In this document: piece by piece, positions 1-8,567 of the stretch | Layout: every line of letters starts with the position of its first letter | Position numbering within the stretch: position 1 is the first letter of the stretch | Source: RGIG3009 sp045578625 | Lineage (GTDB): Bacteria > Bacillota > Clostridia > Oscillospirales > Acutalibacteraceae | Assembly (NCBI GenBank): GCA_045578625.1 | Contig: JAZNKN010000001.1 | Location: 1-35,735, forward strand | Reading direction: 5' to 3' | DNA: 35,735 bases | Program-made: the position numbers and the translations under genes | The notes under the pieces: model-generated | What the model was told of the DNA's origin: nothing | Database searches by the model: none | What the model saw: only the letters and a program-made list of their open reading frames with translations

Positions 1-431
1 TCCTGCACCACCGAATGATCGCGCGTGATCTGCTCGATGTCACGCGGCGTGATCATATACGCGCGGCTGTCGCCGACGTGAGCGATATATACAGCCTCGG
101 GTGTGGCGATCACCGCCACCACCGTAGTACCCATACCAAACAGGTCGGCATCCTCGCGTGCAGCGCGGTAGACCTCACCGTTTGCGTCCTGCACGGCGGA
201 TTCCAGCAATTCGCGGATCGCTTCCGGCGTGGCATTCTCGCGGTATTCGTCCACCAAACGGTCGGCAATACTGCGCATGGCGATCGAACTGGCAATGTTG
301 CCGCCGTTCGCACCGCCCATACCGTCGCACACCACGGCAAACGCCGTCGTTTCGGTGAGCTTTCCGCACAGGAAGGCATCCTGATTGCTGGAGCGCACAC
401 GTCCCGGATGGGACGCTCCCAATGTTCGCAT
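1..431 (-). CDS. stp: PP2C-family serine/threonine phosphatase, partial (C-terminus beyond left edge)
   Basis: This is the N-terminal part (about 143 residues) of a metal-dependent Ser/Thr protein phosphatase of the Stp1/PrpC type, which dephosphorylates targets of the PASTA-domain kinase. Translating the reverse strand from the ATG at 429-431 gives the hallmark motifs in order: NQDAF, the metal-binding DGMGG, GTTVV, HVGDSRAY and ITRDHS. The start lies 3 bases after the rlmN stop, and a GAGGAGG ribosome site overlaps the rlmN end. In Firmicutes this gene normally sits between rlmN and the kinase prkC/pknB, so the kinase is expected just beyond the left edge (inference). The frame is open to base 1, so nothing suggests a pseudogene. 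The family call is secure; the exact substrates are not shown. Confidence 0.92.
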   Translation of the reverse strand, partial: MRTLGASHPGRVRSSNQDAFLCGKLTETTAFAVVCDGMGGANGGNIASSIAMRSIADRLVDEYRENATPEAIRELLESAVQDANGEVYRAAREDADLFGMGTTVVAVIATPEAVYIAHVGDSRAYMITPRDIEQITRDHSVVQ

Positions 432-434
432 GGT

Positions 435-1481
435 TTAGTCCTCCTCTCGTTCCTGCCGGCGAAGCTGCCCGCAGGAGGCGCTGATATCCGCGCCTAAGGT
501 GCGTCTGACCGTAACGTTCAGACCTTGTTGTTCCAAAAGCTGTTGAAACCGTCTCAGGCGCGCCTGAGAGCTGCGCCGATGATCCTTGCCGCGCACCTCG
601 TTGGCGGGAATGAGGTTAACGTGGCACAGCATGCCCTTCAGCCGTGCCGCCAGTTCCCGTGCGCAAGCATCGGTATCGTTCACGCCGTCGATCATCGCAT
701 ATTCAAACGAAATACGACGTCCGGTGGCGCGGATGTAATCGCGGCAAGCCTTGAGCAGCACCTCCACCGGATAGCGGCGGTTGATCGGCATTAGGCGTGA
801 CCGGATCTCATCGTTCGGCGCGTGCAGCGACACCGACAGGGTCAGCTGCAGCTGTTCCTCCATCAGTCGGTAGATCCCGTCTACCAGACCGCAGGTGGAA
901 AGGGATACGTGACGCATCCCGATATTGACACCGCCCGGTCGGGCGAGTGTTTTCAAAAAGTGGAGCACCTGCTCATAGTTGTCCAGCGGCTCTCCCATAC
1001 CCATGAGAACGACCGAGGATACGCGGATGCCGCGGTCGCGCTGCGCCGCTTCGATCTGCGCGAGCATCTCGGAAGCCGACAGATTGCGCGACAGACCGCC
1101 CATGCCGGTGGCACAGAACGAGCAGCCCATCCGACAGCCCACCTGCGTGGACAGACACTGCGACCAGCCGTGGTGATAGCTCATCAGCACGGATTCCACC
1201 GTTTCTCCGTCCGACAGACCGAACAGATACTTCACGGTCTCATCCAGCTGCGACTCCAAGCGGCGCAGGATCTCAACACCGGGGATATAAAACTCCTGAG
1301 TCAGCTGCTCACGCATGGCGAGCGGCAGGTTGCTCATCTGCTCAAAGGAGGTACAGCCGTTATCCAGCCATTGCAGCACCTGCTTGCTGCGAAAGGACGG
1401 GTAGCCCATGGCAATCAGACGCTGATGCAGTTGTTCCTCTGTCAACGAGCGGATATCCTCCGGCATCGGGCGGCACCTCAT
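435..1481 (-). CDS. rlmN: 23S rRNA (A2503-C2)/tRNA (A37-C2) methyltransferase RlmN
   Basis: Radical-SAM enzyme of 348 residues, the usual length, which methylates C2 of A2503 in 23S rRNA and A37 in some tRNAs. The radical-SAM cysteines are visible at C116, C120 and C123 (motif CxxxCxxC), followed by GMGG, and the conserved GMGEPLDN and SLHAPND segments follow. The chosen ATG overlaps the rsmB stop as ATGA (4 bases), indicating translational coupling. A second in-frame ATG five codons in (MPEDI) is an alternative start. It lies between rsmB and the PP2C phosphatase gene, the standard Firmicutes order. Nothing is missing from the catalytic core. Confidence 0.96.
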   Translation of the reverse strand: MRCRPMPEDIRSLTEEQLHQRLIAMGYPSFRSKQVLQWLDNGCTSFEQMSNLPLAMREQLTQEFYIPGVEILRRLESQLDETVKYLFGLSDGETVESVLMSYHHGWSQCLSTQVGCRMGCSFCATGMGGLSRNLSASEMLAQIEAAQRDRGIRVSSVVLMGMGEPLDNYEQVLHFLKTLARPGGVNIGMRHVSLSTCGLVDGIYRLMEEQLQLTLSVSLHAPNDEIRSRLMPINRRYPVEVLLKACRDYIRATGRRISFEYAMIDGVNDTDACARELAARLKGMLCHVNLIPANEVRGKDHRRSSQARLRRFQQLLEQQGLNVTVRRTLGADISASCGQLRRQEREED

Positions 1482-2815
1482 TTTTTACAAAATCCCGCAA
1501 TAAAGAACCCATCGGTCCCGTGTACGGGCGGAAACAGCGTAATGGTATGCGACGGCGTCAGACCCGCCGCGGCAAAGCAACTGTCAAGCGGTAATATGCG
1601 GGGGGAAAACTCCGGATGCTCTTTAAGGAAGCGCTCCGCCACCCTCTCATTTTCCGCGGGATTCAGCGTGCAAGTGGAATACTGCAGCACACCGCCGGAT
1701 CTGACCATCTCCGCACTGCGCTCCAGAATGCGATACTGCAGCTCGGGAAGCTCGGCAAACTCCGTCGGGTCCTTGTAGCGGATCTCCGGCTTGCGGCGAA
1801 TGACACCCAGACCGGAGCAAGGCACGTCACACAGCACGCGGTCAAAGGTGCCGCTCAGCTGTTCGGGACAAGGTGCAGACGCATCGCGCGCCGCTGTGCG
1901 AAGAACGGTGATGCCCAATTCCTGCGCACGTCGGTCAATGGTCTCGCACTTGGCGGGATAAATATCACACGACAACAGACGCCCGGTGTTATTCATCATC
2001 TGCGCCACCGTGAAGCTCTTGCCTCCCGGTGCCGCGCACACATCTGCGACCGATTCACCGGGTCGCGCTTCAAACGCCAAACAAGCCCATTGCGAAGCCT
2101 TATCCTGATAATAATAGCAGTTTTTTTCGTCAGTTGCAAGATTATTTAACAAATAACCGCAATTCAACCGAAAACAATGGGGTAAATCCTCACAAATTTG
2201 GTGATTCGCGCCCAGATCCGACAGCTTTTTGGAAAGATCTTCATCCGTCGTGCGCAGCGTGTTCACCCGCAGGAACGCATCCGGCTCCTCATTCATCGCG
2301 GCAACCAGCCGTTCAGCCATCACATCGCCGTAAGCCTCACGCCAGAAAGCGATCAGCGCAGTCGGGCAGGAATGACAGATCGACAGACCCTCATCCCCTG
2401 CCGGCAGGTCGTCAAACAGCGACTCCCGCCGCCGGACGATCCCGCGCAGTACACCGTTGACAAAGCCCGATGCCTGCCCCTGCTTCAGCCGACGCACGCC
2501 CGAGACCGCCTCGTTGACCGCCGCCGACGCAGGGATCTTATCCATATACAAGAGCTGATACAGCGCCACGCGCAGCGTCTCGCGCACCACCGGATGCAGC
2601 TTGCGCAGCGGCATGGAGGAAGCGCCGGCAAGTATGTAATCGAGCGTCAATCGCCGCTCGATCACGCCGTAAAACAGACGCGAGGCCAATGCTTTATCTG
2701 CGGCGGACAGTTCGGTCGTCCGCAGCAGCTGATCCAACACGATGTTGGAATATCCCTGACGGCGATGCAGCTCGGCAAGCGCCTGCACCACCGCAGTACG
2801 CGGATCCTGTGCCAT
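1478..2815 (-). CDS. rsmB: 16S rRNA (cytosine-967-C5)-methyltransferase RsmB
   Basis: Fmu/Sun-family methyltransferase of 445 residues. The first ~140 residues form the NusB-like RNA-binding domain (ALASRLFYG, AAVNEAVSGVRRLK, FVNGVLR). The C-terminal Rossmann methyltransferase domain has the SAM motif DVCAAPGGKS, the DVPCSGLG motif IV cysteine and the YSTCTLNPAENE motif VI catalytic cysteine. The ATG overlaps the upstream metallopeptidase stop as TAATG, and its own stop overlaps the rlmN start, so it sits in the middle of a coupled run. Length and motifs are typical. Confidence 0.96.
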   Translation of the reverse strand: MAQDPRTAVVQALAELHRRQGYSNIVLDQLLRTTELSAADKALASRLFYGVIERRLTLDYILAGASSMPLRKLHPVVRETLRVALYQLLYMDKIPASAAVNEAVSGVRRLKQGQASGFVNGVLRGIVRRRESLFDDLPAGDEGLSICHSCPTALIAFWREAYGDVMAERLVAAMNEEPDAFLRVNTLRTTDEDLSKKLSDLGANHQICEDLPHCFRLNCGYLLNNLATDEKNCYYYQDKASQWACLAFEARPGESVADVCAAPGGKSFTVAQMMNNTGRLLSCDIYPAKCETIDRRAQELGITVLRTAARDASAPCPEQLSGTFDRVLCDVPCSGLGVIRRKPEIRYKDPTEFAELPELQYRILERSAEMVRSGGVLQYSTCTLNPAENERVAERFLKEHPEFSPRILPLDSCFAAAGLTPSHTITLFPPVHGTDGFFIAGFCKK

Positions 2816-3504
2816 TACCGTCTCCTCCGTCCGTTGCCCAATACGATCAGCAGCAGGCGCAAAAAGTTCATCAGCGAAACCAGCATCGCCGCCACGTAGG
2901 TCATCGCCGCGGCAGACAGCACGCGACGAACGCCGTCCAGCTCCTCTGCCGTCAGGCCGCTGCCCTCCAGCGCGCGGATCGCCCGACGGCTGGCGTTGAA
3001 TTCGACCGGCAGCGTCACCAGTTGAAATACCACCGCCGCACCAAACGCGATCACGCCGGCCAGTGCCAATGGCTGATACGACAGCAGGATGCCAAGCAAG
3101 ATCAAAAACGGTGCCGCCGAACTGGCAAACCGCGTGGTGGGAATGAGTGCCATGCGAAACCGCACCGGCGCATACCCCTGTGCATACTGCAGCGCGTGGC
3201 CGGTCTCGTGCGCTGCCACGCCGATCGCCGCCACCGATTGCGAGCCGTACACCGGCTCGGAAAGTCGAATGGTGTTGGTGCGCGGATTGTAGTGATCCGT
3301 CAGCGACCCCCGCGTGGCTTCCACCGCAACTGAAATGCCGGCGGTGCGCTGGATCTGCTTCGATACCTCCGCTCCGGTCAGTCCGGCGCGGGTCAGCACA
3401 CCGCTGTACTTGTTAAACGTGCTGTTGACCCGATATTGCGCGATGCCCGCGATCACCATCGCCGGCAGCACCAGCACAATATACCAATAGTCGATCCAAA
3501 ACAT
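2815..3504 (-). CDS. Neutral zinc metallopeptidase, YugP type (membrane-bound)
   Basis: Protein of 229 residues with an N-terminal membrane segment (about residues 5-23), a zinc-binding HETGH at H99-E100-H103 and two or three further hydrophobic helices in the C-terminal half (about 130-165 and 195-220). This matches the Zn-peptidase-2/YugP family of small membrane metallopeptidases, whose substrates are largely unknown. It starts 2 bases after fmt ends, with GAGAGGAA as ribosome site, and its stop overlaps rsmB. Its place between fmt and rsmB is seen in other Clostridia as far as I recall. A quality-control role for membrane or translation products is only inference. Confidence 0.88.
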   Translation of the reverse strand: MFWIDYWYIVLVLPAMVIAGIAQYRVNSTFNKYSGVLTRAGLTGAEVSKQIQRTAGISVAVEATRGSLTDHYNPRTNTIRLSEPVYGSQSVAAIGVAAHETGHALQYAQGYAPVRFRMALIPTTRFASSAAPFLILLGILLSYQPLALAGVIAFGAAVVFQLVTLPVEFNASRRAIRALEGSGLTAEELDGVRRVLSAAAMTYVAAMLVSLMNFLRLLLIVLGNGRRRR

Positions 3505-3506
3505 AC

Positions 3507-4439
3507 TTATTCCTCTCCGACAAACGGAGTCAACAAGGCGATCGGATGACCGCGGAAATATGCGGTCGCATCCATCCGTTTGCCGCCCTCCGCTTGTACC
3601 TCACAAAGCTCCAGAGACGTGCCCTCACCGCAGGCGATGACCGGCGGCTCAGTGCCAACGACCAGACCCGGTGCGACGTCGCACGGCCCTGCCACCCGCG
3701 TGCGGTGGATCTTCAACCGCTTGCCCTCGCGCATCACGGTCGCCACCGGCCACGGGCTGAGTCCCCGCACCTGATCGTGCAGCTGCTGTGCGGTCTTGGC
3801 GAAATCCATCGCGCACAGCGACTTATCCAGCATCGGTGCGTAGCAGGAGTCCGCATCATTCTGCGGAACTCGCTGTAATCCACCGTTCTCCAACGCCTTC
3901 AGCGTTTTAGAGAGCAATTCCGCCCCCATCACCGACAACCGATCGTGCAGCTCACCGGCGGTCAGATCAGGCTCGATCTCGCAGCGGTCGGTCAGCAGCA
4001 TATCGCCGGTATCCAGCCCCACGTCCATAAACATGGTGGTCACGCCCGACTCCGTCTCGCCGTTCAGCACCGCCCACTGAATGGGCGCCGCACCGCGATA
4101 CCGCGGAAGCAAGGACGCGTGTACGTTGATGCAGCCATACGTCGGCATCTCCAACACCGCTCGCGGCAGGATCTTACCGTACGCCACCACCACGATCAGC
4201 TCCGGCTGATAGCCGCGCAGCGTTTCCTGCACCTCTTCGTTTTTCAGCGAGGACGGCTGCAATACCGGTATACCGTGCTTCAGCGCGCACTCCTTGACCG
4301 GCGGCGGTGTCAGCTTCTGACCGCGCCCCTTGGGTTTGTCCGCCTGCGTGACGACCAACGATACGTGATAGCCGTCCTCTATCAGTCTTTCCAGACAGGG
4401 CACCGCAAATTCCGGTGTTCCCATAAAGATCACATTCAC
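3507..4439 (-). CDS. fmt: Methionyl-tRNA formyltransferase
   Basis: Formylates Met-tRNAfMet using 10-formyl-tetrahydrofolate, preparing initiator tRNA. The 310-residue protein begins MNVIFMGTPEFA, has the signature NVHASLLPRYRGAAPIQWA with the catalytic Asn/His, and the downstream MDVGLDTGDML segment; the C-terminal anticodon-arm domain follows (QLHDQVRGLSPWPVA). The start codon is GTG (4437-4439): GTGA overlaps the def stop by 4 bases, which together with the conserved N-terminus fixes the start. def directly upstream removes the formyl group that fmt adds, the classic pair. Confidence 0.96.
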   Translation of the reverse strand: MNVIFMGTPEFAVPCLERLIEDGYHVSLVVTQADKPKGRGQKLTPPPVKECALKHGIPVLQPSSLKNEEVQETLRGYQPELIVVVAYGKILPRAVLEMPTYGCINVHASLLPRYRGAAPIQWAVLNGETESGVTTMFMDVGLDTGDMLLTDRCEIEPDLTAGELHDRLSVMGAELLSKTLKALENGGLQRVPQNDADSCYAPMLDKSLCAMDFAKTAQQLHDQVRGLSPWPVATVMREGKRLKIHRTRVAGPCDVAPGLVVGTEPPVIACGEGTSLELCEVQAEGGKRMDATAYFRGHPIALLTPFVGEE

Positions 4440-4891
4440 TCGGTCTCCACTCCGTTCTTGACACGATCCAAAAATACGATGCCGTCGAGATGATCGATCT
4501 CATGGCACATACACCGTGCGAGAAGCTCCTCGCCGGTGAGATAATACCACTTGCCGTGGCGATCCTGCGCCTTCATTTTCACCTTGTTGGGGCGGCACAC
4601 CGTTCCCCATTTACCGGGGAACGACAGACAGCCCTCCGGACCTTCCTGCTTGCCGCTTTCGCTAACGATCTCGGGGTTAATGGCCTCGATGACACCGTCG
4701 CCCACGTCCATAACCACCACGCGGCGCAAAATGCCTACCTGCGGGCCGGCCAGACCGACGCCCTCTGCCTTATGCATGGTGTCTGCCATATCGTCCAGCA
4801 GCTGCCACAGACGCTCGTTAAACTCCGTGACCGGACGGCACACCTTGCGCAGGGCCGGATCCTCATCCTTCAAAATATTGCGAATAGCCAT
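4436..4891 (-). CDS. def: Peptide deformylase
   Basis: Removes the N-formyl group from nascent proteins. It is a 151-residue enzyme with all three family motifs: GVGLAGPQ (44-51), EGCLS (86-90, Cys88 metal ligand) and HEIDH (130-134, two His ligands and the catalytic Glu131). The ATG at 4889-4891 was chosen because the protein then begins MAIRNI as typical deformylases do, and AAGGAGCT lies about 8 bases upstream; the frame stays open further upstream but into priA. It ends overlapping fmt by 4 bases. The third residue of the first motif block is Gly49 where many enzymes have Ala, a common variant. Confidence 0.95.
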   Translation of the reverse strand: MAIRNILKDEDPALRKVCRPVTEFNERLWQLLDDMADTMHKAEGVGLAGPQVGILRRVVVMDVGDGVIEAINPEIVSESGKQEGPEGCLSFPGKWGTVCRPNKVKMKAQDRHGKWYYLTGEELLARCMCHEIDHLDGIVFLDRVKNGVETE

Positions 4892-4907
4892 GAAACACAG
4901 CTCCTTT

Positions 4908-7379
4908 TTATAAAATCGTTGCCGGATTGCGGTCGGCATATACCGTGACGTCACGGTTAGCGGGATCGGCGCTGAACTTTGTCAGCAGCTCGCCGATCAA
5001 TTGACGGGACAGTGCATTTCCACCCAGCTTGACGAGCAGCTTGTAGCGGTATTTACCCGCCATACGCGCCACTGCCGCCGGTGTGGGATCCAACACGATC
5101 AGGGGCAAGCCGTCGTACTGCGGCTGTCGTACGGTCTGCCGCAGCAGCTCCAACAGCCGTTGTGCCGCCTGCTGCACCGTTTTTTCCTGCATTCCTGCCA
5201 GACTGAACACGCAGATCTCCGTAAACGGCGGGTATTTCATCTGCTTGCGGGCGGCGATCTCCACGCCGTAAAACGCGGGATAATCCTGCCCCGAGGCCTG
5301 CCCGATGATATAATGCTCCGGCGTCGTCGTTTGAATGATCGCCTTGCCCGGCAGCTCCCGCCGACCGGCGCGACCGATGACCTGCGTCAGCAAAGAAAAG
5401 GTCGTTTCGTACGCCCGATAGTCACCGGCATACAGCGATTGGTCTGCCGACAGCACACCCACCAACGACACCCGCGGGAAATCCAAGCCCTTGGCCACCA
5501 TTTGCGTGCCGATCATCACGTCGTACTCGCCCTCAGCAAACGCCTTGAAGCGTTCCTCGTACGCAAAACGCGACATAGTGGTATCGGTATCCATCCGCAG
5601 CACCCGCACATCGGGAAACAGCTGCGTCAGCTCCTCCTCCACCCGCTGCGTCCCCATACCCGAATAGCGGATATGCTCCGAGCCGCACACGGAACAACGC
5701 ACCGCGGGCGGCTGCATGTGACCGCAGTAGTGGCACACCAGACGACCGTTGGCGCGGTGATACGTCATCGAAATACTGCACGACGGGCAGGTGACCACCT
5801 GACCGCAGGAGCGGCAGGACACAAAGGTCTGATACCCGCGGCGGTTGAGCAGCAGGATGGCCTGCTGTCCTTGATCCAGACAAGCGCGCAGCTCCCGTTT
5901 GAGCGGTTCGCTGAACACCGAATTTTCCATCGGCTGCTCCCGCATATCTACCACCTCGACCTGCGGCAATACCGCATCGCCGTAACGGGCAGGCAGCGTA
6001 TGCAGCGAATACCGTCCGGTACGGGCGGCGTGGTAGCTTTCCACACTGGGGGTCGCCGACGCCAACAGTAGCAACGCCTTATGCCGTGCGCAGCGGAACT
6101 TCGCCACCTCACGCGCGTGGTAGCGCGGCGTGCTTTCTGATTTATAGGTATGCTCCTGCTCCTCATCTATGACAATGAGACCCAGTCGCTCCACCGGGGC
6201 GAACACCGCCGAGCGTGTTCCCACCACAATGGATGCGTCGCCGCGGCGGATGCGCTTCCATTCATCCATGCGCTCCCCCACCGACAGCCCGCTGTGCAGC
6301 ACCGCGACACGCGTACCGTAGCGCTGCAGAAAACGATCCATCACCTGCGGTGTCAGCGAGATCTCCGGCACCATAACCAGCACCTGCTGCCCTTCGGCGA
6401 TGACCTGATCGATCAAATTCATATATACCTGCGTTTTGCCGCTTCCGGTCACACCGTACAACAACGCGCATCCGGCCTCAGTCTCCCGATACCGCGCCAG
6501 CAGCTCCTCAAACGCGACCTGCTGTTCGGGGTTCAGCACCGTGGATCGCGGTTCGGAGACCGTCCGCGCCGTCACCGGCGAGCGCAGCCATTCCTGATCA
6601 TACAGCTGCACCAGCTGTTTTTTGACAAGCGCCGTGACCACGGCATCCGTCACACCGGCAAGATAGCAAAGCTCCTTGACCGAAGCCGTACCGGCCTGCT
6701 CCAAGAGCGACAGCACCGCCCTCTGCTTGACGCTGCACTTGGCGCGAACGATCACCTCATCCAGCTCCTCCGACGGTACGCACAGCCGCGCCATACGGCG
6801 GGTAGCGTCGCCCGAGCGGCGGAACGCATCGTCACTGCGGGTCAACCACCCACGACGAAGCATCCGCGTCAGCAGCGTCTGATCCGTGCCGAAACCCGCG
6901 CAGCGCAACAGCTTGTCGCCGGGAACACCGTCGGGCAGCTTGTTGCTCATCGTGCAGGCCAGCTTGTACACTGCGGTCTCCTCCGGTGACATCTGCGCTT
7001 CTTCCCCTTCGGGAAGCGCCCGCACCGGTAAAAATACCGGTTTGACATTCCAATACAGACCGGTCGGCAGCATGGCGCGCACCGCGTCAAACACGGTACA
7101 AAACGAGCGCTCACGCAGCCACAACGCCAGATCCAGCAGCTCGTCGTTCAGCAGCGGCTGCTCATCCAGCACCTCCACCACGGCTTTAAGCTTACCGGTA
7201 TCCGCGGTTTCTGTCACTTCCATAACGATGCCCTGACGACAGCGGTCCCCCCTGCCGAACGGCACCAGCACCCGACAGCCGCGCCGCACGGTCTGCGCCG
7301 ACGTGTCCACGGCGTAGCTGTACAGCTTATCGAAATGATAGGCGGTCTGCTCCACCGCAATTTTTGCTACAACGCCCAC
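4908..7379 (-). CDS. priA: Primosomal protein N' (replication restart helicase)
   Basis: Superfamily 2 DNA helicase of 823 residues that reloads the replisome at stalled forks. Visible features in order are an N-terminal 3'-DNA-binding domain, a winged-helix region, Walker A GVTGSGKT, the DEEx box as DEEQEHTYK (DEEH in E. coli), SATPS motif III, and then paired CxxC zinc-binding motifs (CRSCG, CPSC, CHYCG, CSVCG: eight cysteines). Motifs MVAKGLDFP and QVIGRAGR complete the helicase. The start is GTG at 7377-7379 with GGAGGT 8-9 bases upstream, and the N-terminus MGVVAKIAVEQ is conserved. The usual coaBC gene between rpoZ and priA is absent here. Confidence 0.96.
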   Translation of the reverse strand: MGVVAKIAVEQTAYHFDKLYSYAVDTSAQTVRRGCRVLVPFGRGDRCRQGIVMEVTETADTGKLKAVVEVLDEQPLLNDELLDLALWLRERSFCTVFDAVRAMLPTGLYWNVKPVFLPVRALPEGEEAQMSPEETAVYKLACTMSNKLPDGVPGDKLLRCAGFGTDQTLLTRMLRRGWLTRSDDAFRRSGDATRRMARLCVPSEELDEVIVRAKCSVKQRAVLSLLEQAGTASVKELCYLAGVTDAVVTALVKKQLVQLYDQEWLRSPVTARTVSEPRSTVLNPEQQVAFEELLARYRETEAGCALLYGVTGSGKTQVYMNLIDQVIAEGQQVLVMVPEISLTPQVMDRFLQRYGTRVAVLHSGLSVGERMDEWKRIRRGDASIVVGTRSAVFAPVERLGLIVIDEEQEHTYKSESTPRYHAREVAKFRCARHKALLLLASATPSVESYHAARTGRYSLHTLPARYGDAVLPQVEVVDMREQPMENSVFSEPLKRELRACLDQGQQAILLLNRRGYQTFVSCRSCGQVVTCPSCSISMTYHRANGRLVCHYCGHMQPPAVRCSVCGSEHIRYSGMGTQRVEEELTQLFPDVRVLRMDTDTTMSRFAYEERFKAFAEGEYDVMIGTQMVAKGLDFPRVSLVGVLSADQSLYAGDYRAYETTFSLLTQVIGRAGRRELPGKAIIQTTTPEHYIIGQASGQDYPAFYGVEIAARKQMKYPPFTEICVFSLAGMQEKTVQQAAQRLLELLRQTVRQPQYDGLPLIVLDPTPAAVARMAGKYRYKLLVKLGGNALSRQLIGELLTKFSADPANRDVTVYADRNPATIL

Positions 7380-7417
7380 GTCGGCACCTCCTTTGCTGCG
7401 AGTATCGGTAAAAAGCC

Positions 7418-7442
7418 AAAAAGACGCCCCTTCAAGGACGCC
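7418..7442 (-). terminator. Probable Rho-independent terminator after rpoZ
   Basis: On the minus strand, between the rpoZ stop and priA, GGCGUCCU and GGGGCGUC can pair (three G-U pairs) around a UGAA tetraloop, followed by five U's. The stem is imperfect, so termination may be partial. It would separate the yicC-rpoZ unit from the priA unit. I see no clear promoter in the remaining 40 bases before priA, so partial read-through is likely. Confidence 0.55.
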
Positions 7443-7469
7443 CTTTCGCTGTTCGGGATACGGACAGAC

Positions 7470-7673
7470 TTATTCCGCCTCGTCCGATACGATCATTTTA
7501 TAATCGCCGCCCTCAAAATCGTTGATCGCCATGCTGACCGGCTTCTCGATCAGAATGACACCGTTATCCTCGGCCTCCTGAGCAATATCGCGGGCACGCT
7601 TGGCGATGCCGACGACTACCGCATAGCGGCTGTTCTTGCCCTTCAACTTCTCAATATCACTGGGGTTCAGCAT
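7470..7673 (-). CDS. rpoZ: DNA-directed RNA polymerase subunit omega
   Basis: Small RNA polymerase subunit (67 residues) that helps assemble beta'. It begins MLNPSDIEKL, has the family core KNSRYAVVVGIAKRARDIAQEA and an acidic C-terminus (SDEAE). The ATG lies inside the end of gmk (17-base overlap), giving the usual coupled gmk-rpoZ pair. Length and core are typical of Firmicutes omega proteins. Confidence 0.93.
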   Translation of the reverse strand: MLNPSDIEKLKGKNSRYAVVVGIAKRARDIAQEAEDNGVILIEKPVSMAINDFEGGDYKMIVSDEAE

Positions 7674-8283
7674 AGTTCAAATCCTCCAATATGTTTTTAC
7701 TGCGGTCATACCGCATTTTTTCGGTTTCAATGATGCTGTTGATACGGCTGACCGCCGCTTCAACGTCATCGTTCAGTACTAGGTACTGATAGCCGTGCGC
7801 ACGCGCCAATTCATCACACGCAGCGCGCAAACGGTTCTGCACACTTTCCTCGGTCTCGGTACCACGACCGCGCAAGCGACGCTCCAGCTCCTCCATCGAC
7901 GGCGGCATCAAAAAGACCGATATGTAATCCTCCGTGCGGGACATCACCGTTTCAGCGCCCTGTACCTCGATCTCCAAAATCACATTTTTCCCTGCCGCCA
8001 ACTGCTCTTCCACAGCGGCGCGCGGCGTACCGTAATAATTGCCGTTGTACTGCGCGTATTCCAGCAGTGCGTCCTCACGGATCATCTGCTCGACCTGCTC
8101 GCGGGTACGGAAAAAGTACTGCACGCCGTCAATATCGCCGGGTCGCGGATCACGCGTGGTGACCGAAACGGACAACATCGTATCCTCACGCTGCGCCAGC
8201 AGCCGTGCAACGACGGTCCCCTTACCGCAGCCGGACGGACCGGACAGAACGATCAGCAAGCCGCGGGATGCATCAATCGCCAT
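7657..8283 (-). CDS. gmk: Guanylate kinase
   Basis: Phosphorylates GMP to GDP with ATP. The 208-residue protein has the P-loop GPSGCGKGT near residues 13-21, RDPRPGD, the EYAQYNGNYYGTP substrate segment and the IEVQGA motif. Four in-frame ATGs are possible; the one at 8281-8283 (MAIDASRG) is preferred because GAGGAGG lies 9 bases upstream and the protein then has the normal family length. It overlaps the remA end by 11 bases and rpoZ by 17 bases. Confidence 0.95.
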   Translation of the reverse strand: MAIDASRGLLIVLSGPSGCGKGTVVARLLAQREDTMLSVSVTTRDPRPGDIDGVQYFFRTREQVEQMIREDALLEYAQYNGNYYGTPRAAVEEQLAAGKNVILEIEVQGAETVMSRTEDYISVFLMPPSMEELERRLRGRGTETEESVQNRLRAACDELARAHGYQYLVLNDDVEAAVSRINSIIETEKMRYDRSKNILEDLNYAEPQ

Positions 8284-8536
8284 TGCCGACATCCTCCTCA
8301 TCGTCCTCGCCAAGACGGTTGGCCACCGTTTCGGGCTGCACCGCCGACAGGATCACGTGTTCACTGTCGGTGATCAGCACGGCACGGGTGCGCCGTCCGT
8401 AGGTGGCGTCGATGAGCGAGCCACGCTCCTTGGCATCCTGGATAATACGCTTGATGGGTGCAGATTCCGGGCTAACGATCGCCACCAGCCGACCGGCAGC
8501 GACCATATTACCGAAACCAATGTTGATAAGCTTCAT
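8273..8536 (-). CDS. remA: RemA-like extracellular-matrix regulator (DUF370)
   Basis: Small DNA-binding protein of 87 residues. It begins MKLINIGFGN and contains VAIVSPESAPIKRI and the AVLITDSEHVILSA core of the RemA/DUF370 family. In Bacillus subtilis RemA activates biofilm matrix and osmoprotection genes. The ATG at 8534-8536 follows GGAGGG by a good spacing. It lies between yicC and gmk, its standard Firmicutes position. The last ~15 residues are an acidic tail. The role in this organism is inferred from the family. Confidence 0.93.
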   Translation of the reverse strand: MKLINIGFGNMVAAGRLVAIVSPESAPIKRIIQDAKERGSLIDATYGRRTRAVLITDSEHVILSAVQPETVANRLGEDDEEDVGNGD

Positions 8537-8567
8537 CGTTTTCCCTCCGTTACCCTCACGGCGAACA

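Noticed and set aside
7423..7443. GACGCCC direct repeats as a regulatory site
   Set aside because: The two copies form the arms of the G-U-containing rpoZ terminator hairpin, which explains them without a separate function.
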